Assembly: GCA_020853635.1 (NCBI GenBank)
Contig: JADYYN010000135.1
Coordinates: 1-64,000, forward strand
Length of the DNA stretch: 64,000 nucleotides
Reading direction: 5' to 3'
Source: Gemmatimonadaceae bacterium
Lineage (GTDB): Bacteria; Gemmatimonadota; Gemmatimonadetes; Gemmatimonadales; Gemmatimonadaceae
Position 1 is the stretch's first letter; each line of letters begins with the position of its first letter. Made by a program: the position numbers and the translations under genes. This document shows positions 43,126 to 52,080 of this stretch, piece after piece. Below the pieces are notes generated by a model that ran no database searches, had not been told where the DNA came from, and saw only the letters and a list, made by a program, of their open reading frames with translations.

Positions 43126-43629
43126 GTGCCGCTCATCCCGTTCGACACCCTTCCCGACGACGCGCGCCTCTGGGTGTTCGCCGCCCGTGCTCCGCTCGAT
43201 GAGGTCGATGAGAAGCGTCTGCTGACCGCCGTCGACAGCTTTCTGCTCACGTGGAAGGCGCACGATCGTCCGCTCACCTGTGCGCGCGAGTTCCGCGACG
43301 AACACTTCCTCGCGATCGCGGTGGACGAGCGGGCCAGCGATGCGTCCGGTTGCTCGATCGACGGCCTGTTCCGCGTGCTCAAGGGCATCGAGGAAGGCAT
43401 CGGCACCACGATGATCGGCGGCGGCATGGTGTACTTCCGCGCCGGCGGCGGGATGGTGCTCACCTGCACGCAGCATCAGTTCGAGCTGATGTCACTCGAG
43501 GGCGCGGTGAACGGGGACACCATCGTCTTCGACACGACACTCACGACACTCGGCGAGTACCGCACGCGCTTCGAACCGCGCGCGCGGGACTCCTGGGCCG
43601 CATCGCTCCTGGTTCAGGCGCGCAAGTAG
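43126..43629 (+). CDS. Conserved cytoplasmic protein of unknown function
   Basis: 167 aa from GTG 43126 with AGGAG upstream. Conserved-looking segments: LWVFAARAPLDEVDEKRL, SFLLTWKAHDRPL, FLAIAVDERASDASGCSIDGLFRVLKGIE. I recall similar short proteins that databases sometimes label ABC transporter ATPase, but there is no Walker A or B here, so that label would be wrong. Function unknown. The 3' end overlaps the convergent DUF6526-like gene by 16 nt. Confidence 0.8.
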   Translation: MPLIPFDTLPDDARLWVFAARAPLDEVDEKRLLTAVDSFLLTWKAHDRPLTCAREFRDEHFLAIAVDERASDASGCSIDGLFRVLKGIEEGIGTTMIGGGMVYFRAGGGMVLTCTQHQFELMSLEGAVNGDTIVFDTTLTTLGEYRTRFEPRARDSWAASLLVQARK

Positions 43630-44042
43630 TCGGGCTGCCAGTCGGTGATCGCCTGCTTGATGGCCTTCGCCGACTCGAACTCGCCCTTGAGCGTGCGCTC
43701 GACCAACGACTGCAGTTCGGCGTCGCCAGCGAAACGCAGGGCGACGAGCTGACGCACCGTCAGCTCGCGGATGCGCGGGTGCATGGCGGCCGGTAACACT
43801 TCCTTCAGGCGCAGGCGCATCTCGAGGCGGATCACGCGGTTCTGTACGGTGAGCGCCATGATTCGGGAGGCGAAGACCGCGGCCGCTAGCGCGAGCGCCA
43901 GCAACGCCTCCCCTGCATGCACGAGGCTCGGATTGCGGATCGCGTGCCAGATCATGTGCAGCGCATACAGCATCGTCACCGGTGACGCGAAGAAATGGAA
44001 CAGTGGAAAGAACCGCGCGTGGTTCTTGTAGGTCTGGCTCAT
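43614..44042 (-). CDS. DUF6526-like small membrane protein
   Basis: 142 aa from ATG 44042. N-terminal QTYKNHARFFPLFHFFASPV leads into two hydrophobic helices (about residues 18-35 and 43-62), then a basic cytoplasmic part: VQNRVIRLEMRLRLKEVLP, QLVALRFAGDAELQSLVERTL and AIKQAITDWQPDYLR, the pattern I associate with DUF6526. Function unknown. Convergent with the preceding gene, overlapping by 16 nt. Confidence 0.75.
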   Translation of the reverse strand: MSQTYKNHARFFPLFHFFASPVTMLYALHMIWHAIRNPSLVHAGEALLALALAAAVFASRIMALTVQNRVIRLEMRLRLKEVLPAAMHPRIRELTVRQLVALRFAGDAELQSLVERTLKGEFESAKAIKQAITDWQPDYLRA

Positions 44043-44102
44043 GGGGTAATCGGAGGAAAGAGGTCTGATTCGATACGGTCGAACGGTCGTGCAGAATCGG
44101 CG

Positions 44103-44540
44103 TCACGCACCAGCCGCGTCACGCGCATGCCGCTTGAGGCGCGCGACCATCGCCGTGAGTCCGGTCTCGCGCGCACTGAGTCCAAGCCCCTGCATCATAC
44201 GTGAGACGAAATCGTCGGGGATCGCCAGCGTGGTCGACGGCGGCTGCTCGTTCACCGCGGAGAACACGATCGCGAGGAACGCCGCGATGGTCGGGGACTG
44301 ACGCACGTTTACGTCGGCATAGAAGTGCAACTTGCCCTCATGCACCTCGGGGAACAGGTCCACGCGCGTCTGGCACTCGGGCACCGTGAACGCCGCGCGG
44401 TCGAGCGCCGCGAGCCGCTCGGGGAGCGGCTCCAACTTCTTCGCGTAACTCACCAGCGACTGCATCTTCTCTTCACGGCTCATCGCCGTGAAGCGATCCA
44501 GCACCTTCGCGATCGACGGCGGCAGTGCGGCGTCGCTCAT
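44103..44540 (-). CDS. sufE: SufE-family Fe-S assembly protein
   Basis: 145 aa from ATG 44540, overlapping the glycosyltransferase stop (ATGA). KVLDRFTAMSREEKMQSLVSYAKKL opens the fold; VPECQTRVDLF carries the persulfide-accepting cysteine (about residue 54). SufE accepts sulfur from the cysteine desulfurase SufS and stimulates it. No other suf gene is nearby, and here the gene is translationally coupled to polysaccharide genes. Confidence 0.85.
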   Translation of the reverse strand: MSDAALPPSIAKVLDRFTAMSREEKMQSLVSYAKKLEPLPERLAALDRAAFTVPECQTRVDLFPEVHEGKLHFYADVNVRQSPTIAAFLAIVFSAVNEQPPSTTLAIPDDFVSRMMQGLGLSARETGLTAMVARLKRHARDAAGA

Positions 44541-45772
44541 CGTCCCTCCACGAGCAACTCGCCGCCGATGTCGGCGCGCAAGGCGGAGAGCAGTCGCTGA
44601 TGCGGTGCGCCGAGTGCGTACTGCGAGGCGATACGCTCGCGCGCGGCATAACCCGCGGCCGGCCACGCGGCGCGCGCCACCCAAGCGCGTGAAAGTGCCG
44701 CGCGGATGGCTTCCACGGTGACCGCGGCCGCCACCCAACCCGTCTTGCCCTCTTCCACCACTTCGTCGTTCCCTCCCACCGGGGTCACCACGGCCGGACG
44801 GCCGTGCGCCATCCCTTCGACCAACGCGAAGGGCGTCCCCTCTGAACGCGACGGGAACACCAAAAGGTCCGCCGCGCCGAACGCCGCGCTCACATCGGCA
44901 CTGTGCGGCAACAGCCGCACGCGCGCCTCATCGAACCCATGGTTGGTCGCGAGCCGGCGCAACAAGCGCTCGTGTGAACCGCCGCCCTGCAGCGTCAGCA
45001 CCCAGTCGCGCGTGCGCCACTCGGCGCTCGCCAGTGCGTCCAGCAGGAGGTCCTGGCCCTTGAACGTGGGATCGAAGCGCGCCAAGGTGAGCATGCGCAC
45101 CGGGCCCTTCACCTGCGGCGGTTGGGCGGTGGCGACTCGCTCGCCCGCTGCCAGTGTCGCCGCGGTCACTCCGTTCACGGCCGACTCCGCGTTGGGGAGC
45201 GGCGCGCCCAAGGCGCGCTCCAGCGCGCGGCGGTTCCGCATCGATACGGTGAAGAGACGCTTCGCACCGCGCGCCAACGCCAGCGCCGCGTCGGTGCGGT
45301 CGTCGTCGACGAAGTGGTACTCCTCCTGCGCGTGCTGCAGCACGAGCCAGTAGGGGATACCACGCGCGGCGCAGGCCTCGCCGGCCGGCACACACCAGTT
45401 CATGTCGCCGAGGCCCGCGAGATTGAACCACACCATATCCGGCGCGATCGCAGCGAGACGTGTCTCCCACCGCGTCCGTTCGGGGACGACGGACCCGGTG
45501 AGGCGGCTCAGCATCCGCGTGCGCAGCGGCTGTGGCATCAACTCGGTCATCGCGTGGAACTGCACCGCGCCCGAGCGGAACGGCTCGGGGTCGGCCTCGC
45601 GGTAGTCGGACGGCGCCAGTAGATGCAGTTCCAACGCCGGCGCCACTGCGGGATCCTGCACGAAATGCCGCCACAGGTTGTGCGCGCCGCCGGGGATGTC
45701 GATGAAGCTCACGATCAATACCCGCGGCTTCCGCGCGCCGAGTGGTGGCACGCTGTTCTGCAGTTGACTCAT
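44537..45772 (-). CDS. Glycosyltransferase family 4 in the Wzm/Wzt operon
   Basis: 411 aa from ATG 45772, overlapping the Wzt stop (ATGA); the longer frame upstream is an antisense/shadow extension into wzt. LIVSFIDIPGGAHNLWRHF at the N-terminus, LTLARFDPTFKGQDLLLDAL, and the donor motif SRSEGTPFALVEGMAHGRPAVVTPVGGNDEV. Likely acts on the polymer exported by the neighbouring ABC transporter. Confidence 0.9.
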   Translation of the reverse strand: MSQLQNSVPPLGARKPRVLIVSFIDIPGGAHNLWRHFVQDPAVAPALELHLLAPSDYREADPEPFRSGAVQFHAMTELMPQPLRTRMLSRLTGSVVPERTRWETRLAAIAPDMVWFNLAGLGDMNWCVPAGEACAARGIPYWLVLQHAQEEYHFVDDDRTDAALALARGAKRLFTVSMRNRRALERALGAPLPNAESAVNGVTAATLAAGERVATAQPPQVKGPVRMLTLARFDPTFKGQDLLLDALASAEWRTRDWVLTLQGGGSHERLLRRLATNHGFDEARVRLLPHSADVSAAFGAADLLVFPSRSEGTPFALVEGMAHGRPAVVTPVGGNDEVVEEGKTGWVAAAVTVEAIRAALSRAWVARAAWPAAGYAARERIASQYALGAPHQRLLSALRADIGGELLVEGR

Positions 45773-47043
45773 GGGGCCACCGTGCCGCGCTGCGGTGCGT
45801 CGCCCTCGCGCGCCAACTCCCACTGCGCACTCTCCAGGTACGTGCAGTCCCCTGCGGTCCACGCGTAGTCATCGCGGTGCACGCCGTCCATCGTCACCTC
45901 GAAGGGGCAGATGCCGTGCAGTTCGTCGAACATCGTGTTGGTGCGTCGGTCAGATAGGAACGCGCGCAGTGAGTAGGCGCCTTGGAAGAGTCGTGCACGC
46001 GGCACGGTGAAACGCAGCGTGTACTTGCCGGCCTCGCGACGGAAACGTGCGTCGGGCTCGAAGCACCAGAGGTGCACGATGTTCCGGTCGCTGTCATCCG
46101 CGAGCTTGCAGGAGAAACACAGCGTGCTCGTCGGCTCGGGCACATCGAGGTCGAACTCGAGCGTGAGCGCCTCGCCGTGCCGATGCACACCGCTGGCATC
46201 CGAAGTGCGCACGCGCGCATGACGCACGTGGTTGCCGCTGCGCCCCGTCGCGACGTACTGCGCGGGTGTCGCCTCGCCGCCGCCCTGCAGCGCGCGGTAC
46301 TGCGCGATCCCGGCCGCCGTCGGGCCGTCGAAGCGGCATTCGCCGCGGTCCAGCAGCAGCACACGCTGCGTCAGCGCAGAGACCGCCGCCATCGAGTGAC
46401 TCACGAAGATCACCGTGCGCCCTTCGCCCGCCACTTCGCCCATCTTGCCCAAGCACTTCCGCTGGAACTCCGCGTCGCCCACCGCGAGCACTTCGTCGAC
46501 CACCAGCACTTCGGGCTCGAGATGCGCTGCCACCGCGAACGCGAGGCGCACGTACATGCCGCTCGAGTAGCGCTTCACCGGCGTGTCGAGGAACCGCTCC
46601 ACCTCGGCGAACGCGACGATGGCGTCGAAGCGCTGCGTGATCTCGCGTCGCTTCATGCCGAGGATCGCGCCGTTCAGGAAGATGTTCTCGCGGCCGGTGA
46701 GTTCCGGATGGAAGCCGGTGCCGACCTCGAGCAGACTGCCCACGCGCCCGCGTAGCCGCACCTCACCCGTGGTGGGTGGCGTGATGCGCGACAGGATCTT
46801 GAGCAACGTGCTCTTGCCCGCGCCGTTGCGTCCGATGATGCCCACAGCACTGCCGGTGGGAATACTGAAGTCGACGTTGCGCAGCGCCCAGAGTTCTTCG
46901 TCGCCGGCGCCACCGAGCGGCGCGCGCACGAGTTGTCCGAGCCGCTCCACCAGCGTGGTGGCCTGCGGACGGTGCGAGAGCACGTAGCGCTTGCCGAGGC
47001 CGTGTGCTTCGACGGCGGCGGTGGTCGCGCGGTCAGATGACAT
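45769..47043 (-). CDS. wzt: Wzt-like ABC transporter ATP-binding protein (polysaccharide export)
   Basis: 424 aa. Walker A GIIGRNGAGKSTLLKIL (about residues 68-84), Q-loop region, the variant signature YSSGMYVRLAFAVA typical of this family, Walker B EVLVVDEVLAVGD and the switch histidine in FVSHSMAAV. The C-terminal ~170 residues form a beta-rich Wzt_C-like domain (VRTSDASGVHRHGEALTLEFDLDV), which in O9a-type systems recognises the capped polymer. Partner permease overlaps by 11 nt upstream. Confidence 0.92.
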   Translation of the reverse strand: MSSDRATTAAVEAHGLGKRYVLSHRPQATTLVERLGQLVRAPLGGAGDEELWALRNVDFSIPTGSAVGIIGRNGAGKSTLLKILSRITPPTTGEVRLRGRVGSLLEVGTGFHPELTGRENIFLNGAILGMKRREITQRFDAIVAFAEVERFLDTPVKRYSSGMYVRLAFAVAAHLEPEVLVVDEVLAVGDAEFQRKCLGKMGEVAGEGRTVIFVSHSMAAVSALTQRVLLLDRGECRFDGPTAAGIAQYRALQGGGEATPAQYVATGRSGNHVRHARVRTSDASGVHRHGEALTLEFDLDVPEPTSTLCFSCKLADDSDRNIVHLWCFEPDARFRREAGKYTLRFTVPRARLFQGAYSLRAFLSDRRTNTMFDELHGICPFEVTMDGVHRDDYAWTAGDCTYLESAQWELAREGDAPQRGTVAP

Positions 47044-47881
47044 CCGCGAACCTCCGCTCCAGTCGCCGGAACACCGTGGCCCCGAGCGCGAGCATCACCA
47101 GCGTCGTGATCACCGACGACGTCACACTCCACGTCGGCGGCATCGCCGTGCCGAGCAACGAGGCACGCAGACCCTCGAGTAACGGTGCGACGGGGTTGAT
47201 CCAGTAGATGTCGCGATACCGCTCCGGCACGACACCCGCGGCGTAGGCCACCGGGCTGGCGTAGAGCAGCAGTTGCATCGCCACCGGCAGGATATGCTGC
47301 ACGTCGCGATAACTCACCATGAGCGCGGCGCCGATGAGCCCGAGACCGAACGCCAGCGCCACAAGTGCGAGCGCCCAGAGTGGTGCCAGCAGCATCGACG
47401 GCGAGAGTGCTACGCCGAGCCAGAGCATGAGCACCACGAGCACGGCGAGCGCGACGGCCAAGTCGAGCAGCGCAGCCGGCACCACCGAGCCGGGAATCAC
47501 CACCCGCGGGAACCAGACTTTGGCGATGAGCCCGCTATTCTGCACCAACGACCCGCTCGCGCGTGTCACGATGCCGCTGAACAGTCCCCAACCCGCCAGC
47601 GAGGCGAACGTGAACACGAGGTACGGGACGCCGTCGCTGGGGAGCCCGGCGATGGTGCCGAACACGAACGTGAAGATGAGCGCGCCGAGCAGCGGCTGCA
47701 GCGCCACCCAGGCCACACCGAGCACGGTCTGGCGGTAACGGAGGGTGAGATCGCGGCCCGCGAGGGTCCACAGCAGGTCGCGGAACTCCCACAACTCGCC
47801 CACCAGACCGAGCGATCGGGCGCTGTCCGGCCGGATGATGAGGGTCGGGGGGGCAACGGGCCCGGGGCCAGAGGCGTTCAT
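47033..47881 (-). CDS. wzm: Wzm-like ABC transporter permease (polysaccharide export)
   Basis: 282 aa from ATG 47881; the frame is open far beyond, but that part is antisense to msrP. LWEFRDLLWTLAGRDLTLRYRQTVLGVAWVALQPL is the cytoplasmic N-terminal hallmark of ABC2-type polysaccharide permeases, followed by six hydrophobic helices and YWINPVAPLLEGLR near the end. It forms the channel with the Wzt protein. The gene is divergent from msrP across a 63-nt region. Confidence 0.9.
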   Translation of the reverse strand: MNASGPGPVAPPTLIIRPDSARSLGLVGELWEFRDLLWTLAGRDLTLRYRQTVLGVAWVALQPLLGALIFTFVFGTIAGLPSDGVPYLVFTFASLAGWGLFSGIVTRASGSLVQNSGLIAKVWFPRVVIPGSVVPAALLDLAVALAVLVVLMLWLGVALSPSMLLAPLWALALVALAFGLGLIGAALMVSYRDVQHILPVAMQLLLYASPVAYAAGVVPERYRDIYWINPVAPLLEGLRASLLGTAMPPTWSVTSSVITTLVMLALGATVFRRLERRFADVI

Positions 47882-47934
47882 TAATAGTGAAATAGGCCAC
47901 TCGCCTTCCGGGAACCCAATCCCGGTCTCAACAA

Positions 47935-47940
47935 TAGATA
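47935..47940 (+). promoter_or_regulatory. -10-like box (TAGATA) before msrP
   Basis: TAGATA ends 4 nt before ATG 47945 in the AT-richer divergent wzm/msrP region; no Shine-Dalgarno sequence intervenes. Spacing is slightly shorter than in the other examples. Confidence 0.4.
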
Positions 47941-47944
47941 CCGT

Positions 47945-48892
47945 ATGACACGCCACGACCTTCCGTCCAGCGAGATCACGCCCGAGTCGGCGTACCTCGA
48001 TCGCCGCCGTTTCATCGCCGCTGCCGGCCTTGCCGGCGCGGGCCTGCTCGCCGCGGGTTCGCTCGCGCGCGGCGCCTTCGCGTCGGGACCGACGCCGCAG
48101 CAGAAGTCGCTCGGCACGCCGTACGGGCTGCAGCCCGGCGACGACCCTACGGCCGAAGAGGACGTGACGAGCTACAACAACTTCTACGAGTTCGGCACGG
48201 GGAAGGGTGACCCGGTGGAGAACGCGCAGGGGTTCGTGACGAAGCCGTGGACCGTGAAGGTCGAAGGTCTGGTGAAGAAGCCCGGCAACTACCAGCTCGA
48301 GGACTTCCTCAAGCCGTCCAAGGTCGAAGACCGCATCTATCGCATGCGCTGCGTCGAGGCCTGGTCGATGGTGATCCCGTGGCGTGGGATCATGCTGGCC
48401 GACGTGCTCAAGCGCGCGGAGCCCACGGCGGGCGCCAAGTTCGTGGAGTTCACGACGCTCATGGACCCCAAGCGCATGCCGGGACAGCGGTATCCGGCAC
48501 TCGACTGGCCGTACAACGAGGGACTGCGTCTCGATGAGGCCATGCATCCGCTGACGTTGCTGGCGACCGGCGTGTACGGGAAGGAACTCCCGCCGCAGAA
48601 CGGCGCGCCGCTGCGATTGGTGGTGCCGTGGAAGTACGGGTTCAAGGGAATCAAGAGCATCGTGCGGATCCGGCTCACGGAGAAGATGCCGAGCACGTCG
48701 TGGAGCATCGCGAACCCGGGCGAGTACGGCTTCTACGCGAACGTGAACCCGCAGGTGGATCATCCGCGGTGGAGTCAGGCGACGGAACAACGAATCGGTC
48801 GCTTCCGCCGCATCCCGACGCTGATGTTCAACGGCTACGCCGATCAGGTCGGCTCGCTGTACTCGGGGATGGACCTCCGCCGGAACTACTGA
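47945..48892 (+). CDS. msrP: Protein-methionine-sulfoxide reductase catalytic subunit MsrP
   Basis: 315 aa molybdopterin enzyme of the periplasm. Tat signal [20 protein letters not shown] at residues 19-38; molybdenum-ligand cysteine in [15 protein letters not shown]; cofactor-contact region [16 protein letters not shown]. With the membrane haem protein MsrQ it repairs oxidised methionine in envelope proteins using quinol electrons. msrQ follows immediately after the stop. Confidence 0.95.
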   Translation: MTRHDLPSSEITPESAYLDRRRFIAAAGLAGAGLLAAGSLARGAFASGPTPQQKSLGTPYGLQPGDDPTAEEDVTSYNNFYEFGTGKGDPVENAQGFVTKPWTVKVEGLVKKPGNYQLEDFLKPSKVEDRIYRMRCVEAWSMVIPWRGIMLADVLKRAEPTAGAKFVEFTTLMDPKRMPGQRYPALDWPYNEGLRLDEAMHPLTLLATGVYGKELPPQNGAPLRLVVPWKYGFKGIKSIVRIRLTEKMPSTSWSIANPGEYGFYANVNPQVDHPRWSQATEQRIGRFRRIPTLMFNGYADQVGSLYSGMDLRRNY

Positions 48893-49561
48893 GTGGCTCC
48901 GCTCGGCGGCGTCGCGCGTGAACCGCGCGGCTTCAGTGCGCTCTTGATCGTCCTCGCGGCGGTGCCGGCGGTTTACTACGTCGGCGCGATGATCGGCGAT
49001 CTCTTCTTCGAGACGCGATTCCTCGGCACGCGACCCATCGAAGCCGGCGAGCACAATCTCGGCAAGTGGACGCTGCGCATCCTCTTCGCCTCGCTCGCCA
49101 TCACCCCGCTGCGTCGCATCACCGGCTGGAATTGGCTCGCGAAACACCGTCGTACACTCGGACTCTACGCGTTCGGCTATCTCGCGCTGCACCTACTCAC
49201 CTGGACGCTGCTCGACGTGCAGCTGTTCATCAGCGAGTATGTGAGCTGGGCAGACGTGCAGAAGGACCTCCTCGAACGCCCCTACATCACCATCGGCATG
49301 CTCGCCTTCCTGCTGATGATCCCGCTCGCCGTCACCTCCACTAAGGCGATGATCGCGCGACTCGGCAAACGCTGGCGGGTACTGCATCGACTCGTCTATG
49401 TCATCGCGATCCTCGGCGTGGCCCACTTCTTCATGGCCGTGAAGAAGGACATCCGCGAGCCGCTCATCTACGCCGCCGTGCTCGCGCTGTTGCTCGGTTG
49501 GCGGGTCTGGGAGGCGCGACGCAGTAGATTGCAGAGTGCCTCCACGCCCGCTCCCGCCTGA
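48893..49561 (+). CDS. msrQ: Haem-binding membrane subunit MsrQ
   Basis: 222 aa from GTG 48893, directly abutting the msrP stop. Six predicted membrane helices of the ferric-reductase-like fold, with candidate haem-ligand histidines in FGYLALHLLTW, RVLHRLVYVIAI and GVAHFFMAV. It passes electrons from the quinone pool to MsrP. The last 26 nt overlap the start of the RNA methyltransferase gene and contain that gene's -10 box. Confidence 0.93.
   Translation: MAPLGGVAREPRGFSALLIVLAAVPAVYYVGAMIGDLFFETRFLGTRPIEAGEHNLGKWTLRILFASLAITPLRRITGWNWLAKHRRTLGLYAFGYLALHLLTWTLLDVQLFISEYVSWADVQKDLLERPYITIGMLAFLLMIPLAVTSTKAMIARLGKRWRVLHRLVYVIAILGVAHFFMAVKKDIREPLIYAAVLALLLGWRVWEARRSRLQSASTPAPA
49525..49530 (+). 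promoter_or_regulatory. -10 box (TAGATT) for the RlmL-like gene
   Basis: TAGATT ends 5 nt before GTG 49536, inside the 3' end of msrQ. No Shine-Dalgarno sequence; matches the leaderless pattern seen before the fucose-synthase-like gene and sucA. Confidence 0.5.
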
Positions 49562-50786
49562 GTACGACGCCTTCGCCATCGCGGCGCCGGGGCTCGAACC
49601 GCTCGTCGCCGCCGAACTCGCTGCACTCGACATCCGCGCCGAGGCCGTCCCCGGTGGCGTGATGTTCCGCGCCAACGTCGGCATCCTCGCCCGCGCGCAG
49701 ATCGGGCTTCGCACCGCCAGCCGTGTGGTCGTTCGCGTGGCCGAGTTCCGTGCGACGGCGTTCAGTGAGTTGGAGCGCGAGGCGCGGCAACTGCCGTGGG
49801 CGCGGTTCGTGGGCGAGCGCACGCGCTTCCGACTCCGCGTCACCTGCAAGAAGTCCAAGCTCTATCACTCGGACGCGGTCGCTGAGCGTGTCGCCGCCGC
49901 GCTGATCCGTGCGGTGCCGAGTGCGGTGTGGGACGAATCGACCGGCGCACCGGACGACGTGGAGCACATCGCCGAGGGCAGCGCCGAGGGCAGCTCTGAA
50001 CTCCATGCGGGCACCGAGTCGCAGTCGAGTTCGCCGAGTGAGGGTGACGTGCAGCTGTTCGTCGTGCGCCTCGACCACGACCGCTGCACCATCAGCGCGG
50101 ATGCGTCCGGTGAGCTGTTGCATCGTCGTGGCTACCGACTCGCCGTGGCACGTGCACCGCTGCGCGAGACGTTGGCGGCTGCCATGCTGCTCGGGGCGCG
50201 CTGGGATCCATCGCAGCCGCTCGTTGACCCACTCTGTGGATCGGGCACGATCCCCATCGAGGCCGCCATGCTCGCGCGCGGCATCGCACCGGGACTCATG
50301 CGGAAGTTCGCGGCGGAGCACTGGCCTGAAGCGCACGCGCCGGCGTGGACCAAGGCGCGGGAGCGCGCGCGCGATGCCGTGCGTCCCACCGCGAGTGCCC
50401 CGATCATCGGTGCCGACCGCGACGACGGGGCGATCGCCGCGGCGCAGTCGAACGCGGCGCGCGCGGGTGTCGCCGCCGACATCGAATGGCGCGTAGCGGC
50501 GCTCTCGGCGCTCGAACTGCCGCCGGGACCTGGGCTCATCATCGCCAACCCGCCGTACGGCGTGCGTGTGGGCGAGAAGGGACCGCTGCGCGATCTCTTC
50601 GCCCGCTTCGGTCAACTCGTCGCGGTGCGTGCGGTCGGTTGGCAGGTCGCCCTGCTCAGTGCCGACCGCACACTCGACGATCAGATGCGATTGGACTTCG
50701 AGGAGCGATTCAAGACGAGCAACGGCGGCATCCCCGTGCGGCTCGCGGTCGCGACGGTCAGAACTCGAAGCCGAACGCGAGATTGA
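49536..50786 (+). CDS. THUMP-domain RNA methyltransferase, RlmL N-domain-like
   Basis: 416 aa from GTG 49536. N-terminal THUMP domain (FAIAAPGLEPLVAAELAAL, FRLRVTCKKSKLYHSDAVAERV), then a Rossmann methyltransferase: PLVDPLCGSGTIPIEAAMLARG as motif I and the catalytic IIANPPYGVRVGE (NPPY), which marks guanine-N2 rRNA/tRNA enzymes. A central insertion of acidic/Ser residues (HIAEGSAEGSSELHAGTESQ) is unusual. The 3' end overlaps the convergent porin-like gene by 29 nt. Confidence 0.88.
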   Translation: MPPRPLPPEYDAFAIAAPGLEPLVAAELAALDIRAEAVPGGVMFRANVGILARAQIGLRTASRVVVRVAEFRATAFSELEREARQLPWARFVGERTRFRLRVTCKKSKLYHSDAVAERVAAALIRAVPSAVWDESTGAPDDVEHIAEGSAEGSSELHAGTESQSSSPSEGDVQLFVVRLDHDRCTISADASGELLHRRGYRLAVARAPLRETLAAAMLLGARWDPSQPLVDPLCGSGTIPIEAAMLARGIAPGLMRKFAAEHWPEAHAPAWTKARERARDAVRPTASAPIIGADRDDGAIAAAQSNAARAGVAADIEWRVAALSALELPPGPGLIIANPPYGVRVGEKGPLRDLFARFGQLVAVRAVGWQVALLSADRTLDDQMRLDFEERFKTSNGGIPVRLAVATVRTRSRTRD

Positions 50787-52041
50787 GGTGGTGGTTGGTG
50801 CGCTTCTTCGCCGTGAACTCCGTCGCGAGATGCCGCCACTCCAGCCCGAACAGTACCGGACCCACCGGACGCAGGTGCAGATGCGTCTCCATCACACGAT
50901 TGTTGATGCGGCCGCCCGGCAGCACGTGGGCGTCGCGCGGGTCATCCATGCCGAAGCCCACGCCCCAGAGCACACGCGGCGAGACCTGCATGTTGACCTG
51001 GCCCCAGCCACCGCGCGTGCGCACCGCCTCACCGTTCACGCCGATGCCCTGGGAGACGCCACCACCGCCCAAGCCGCGGAGCGCTTCGCCCTGGAACGCC
51101 TCGCCGCGGAGTTCGAGCCGCGTGCCGATCGGCAGGCGCAGCGTGGCGGCGAACGCCTCGGACTTCTGCGTCTCGTCGAGCGCGTTGTCGATCCAGCCGC
51201 GATGGGCGCCGACCGTGAACACGCCGGGGCGCTCCGCCTCACCCCACGAGACGCGCACCGCGCTCTGGAAGAACGGTCGTTTGGTGCGTTCGGCGGGGTC
51301 GAACTGGGTGTCGAAGAGGCCGTTGGGGTCGCCGCTCGTGGGCGCGAGGATCGCGCCCTCGAGCCCGATGCGCACTTTGCCCGCGGTGTGGACACCGGCA
51401 CGCAACTGGGGCAGCCAGAGCCACAGGTTGCCTGCGGCCGTGAATCCTGGCACGCCCACCGAGGCGAGCGACACCGGGTCGACGCCGGTGATGAGCGGTT
51501 GTTCCTGCCCGGCCATCAGCATGCCGTGTTTCCACGCGAGCGATGCACGCGCGGTCCGCAGGCGCATGAGCGGGAAGGTCCGCCCGCCGCTCGACGGGAG
51601 TTGTCCGCCGAAGAAGTCCACGTCGATGTCGCCGACGAAGTCGCCACCGGCGACGTCGCTGGCCGTCACCGCCATGCCGATCGTGGTCTGACGGATACCC
51701 ATGGCGAAGCCGCCCGAGGGCCCGGCGGAGTCCGGCCGCGTGAAGACGGGGACATCCACGTTGTTCGTTCGCGACGTATTCATGAACGCGTTCATCAACA
51801 CGCGTCCGGAGAACTCCAGCGACATCCGCGACCGCGTCCGCACACCGCTCGAGGATTCGGTGGCGAGCTGGTCGCGGAGTAACTGCAGCGCCGCTTCTGC
51901 GTCTTCCATGCGTTGGGCGAGCGAGTCCAGTCGCGCCCGGGTGGAGTCCGGGGTCTGGGCGCAGAGCGTGACGGGCGTCACGCTCAACAGGCAGAGCATC
52001 GCGGCGAGCGCGGTCCCGCACAGGACTTGCAGGGGATTCAT
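50758..52041 (-). CDS. Porin-like outer-membrane protein
   Basis: 427 aa from ATG 52041, beginning with a signal peptide (MNPLQVLCGTALAAMLCLLSV...LCAQ). A short coiled segment follows (RARLDSLAQRMEDAEAALQLLRDQLA), then a long beta-strand-rich region ending in NLAFGFEF with a terminal phenylalanine, as in outer-membrane barrels. The coiled-coil-plus-barrel layout recalls DcaP-type trimeric porins. Substrate unknown. Divergent from the cupredoxin gene by 39 nt. Confidence 0.78.
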   Translation of the reverse strand: MNPLQVLCGTALAAMLCLLSVTPVTLCAQTPDSTRARLDSLAQRMEDAEAALQLLRDQLATESSSGVRTRSRMSLEFSGRVLMNAFMNTSRTNNVDVPVFTRPDSAGPSGGFAMGIRQTTIGMAVTASDVAGGDFVGDIDVDFFGGQLPSSGGRTFPLMRLRTARASLAWKHGMLMAGQEQPLITGVDPVSLASVGVPGFTAAGNLWLWLPQLRAGVHTAGKVRIGLEGAILAPTSGDPNGLFDTQFDPAERTKRPFFQSAVRVSWGEAERPGVFTVGAHRGWIDNALDETQKSEAFAATLRLPIGTRLELRGEAFQGEALRGLGGGGVSQGIGVNGEAVRTRGGWGQVNMQVSPRVLWGVGFGMDDPRDAHVLPGGRINNRVMETHLHLRPVGPVLFGLEWRHLATEFTAKKRTNHHLNLAFGFEF

Positions 52042-52067
52042 GCTTGACCGAGGCGAACGCCGAGGGG

Positions 52068-52073
52068 TAGCGT
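52068..52073 (+). promoter_or_regulatory. -10 box (TAGCGT) before the cupredoxin gene
   Basis: TAGCGT ends 7 nt before ATG 52081 with no Shine-Dalgarno sequence, consistent with a leaderless start. Confidence 0.4.
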
Positions 52074-52080
52074 TCTCATC

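Noticed and set aside
47882-49192. Long N-terminal extension of the wzm frame
   Set aside because: It lies antisense to msrP, which has intact Tat and molybdenum-site motifs; Wzm family length matches the start at 47881.
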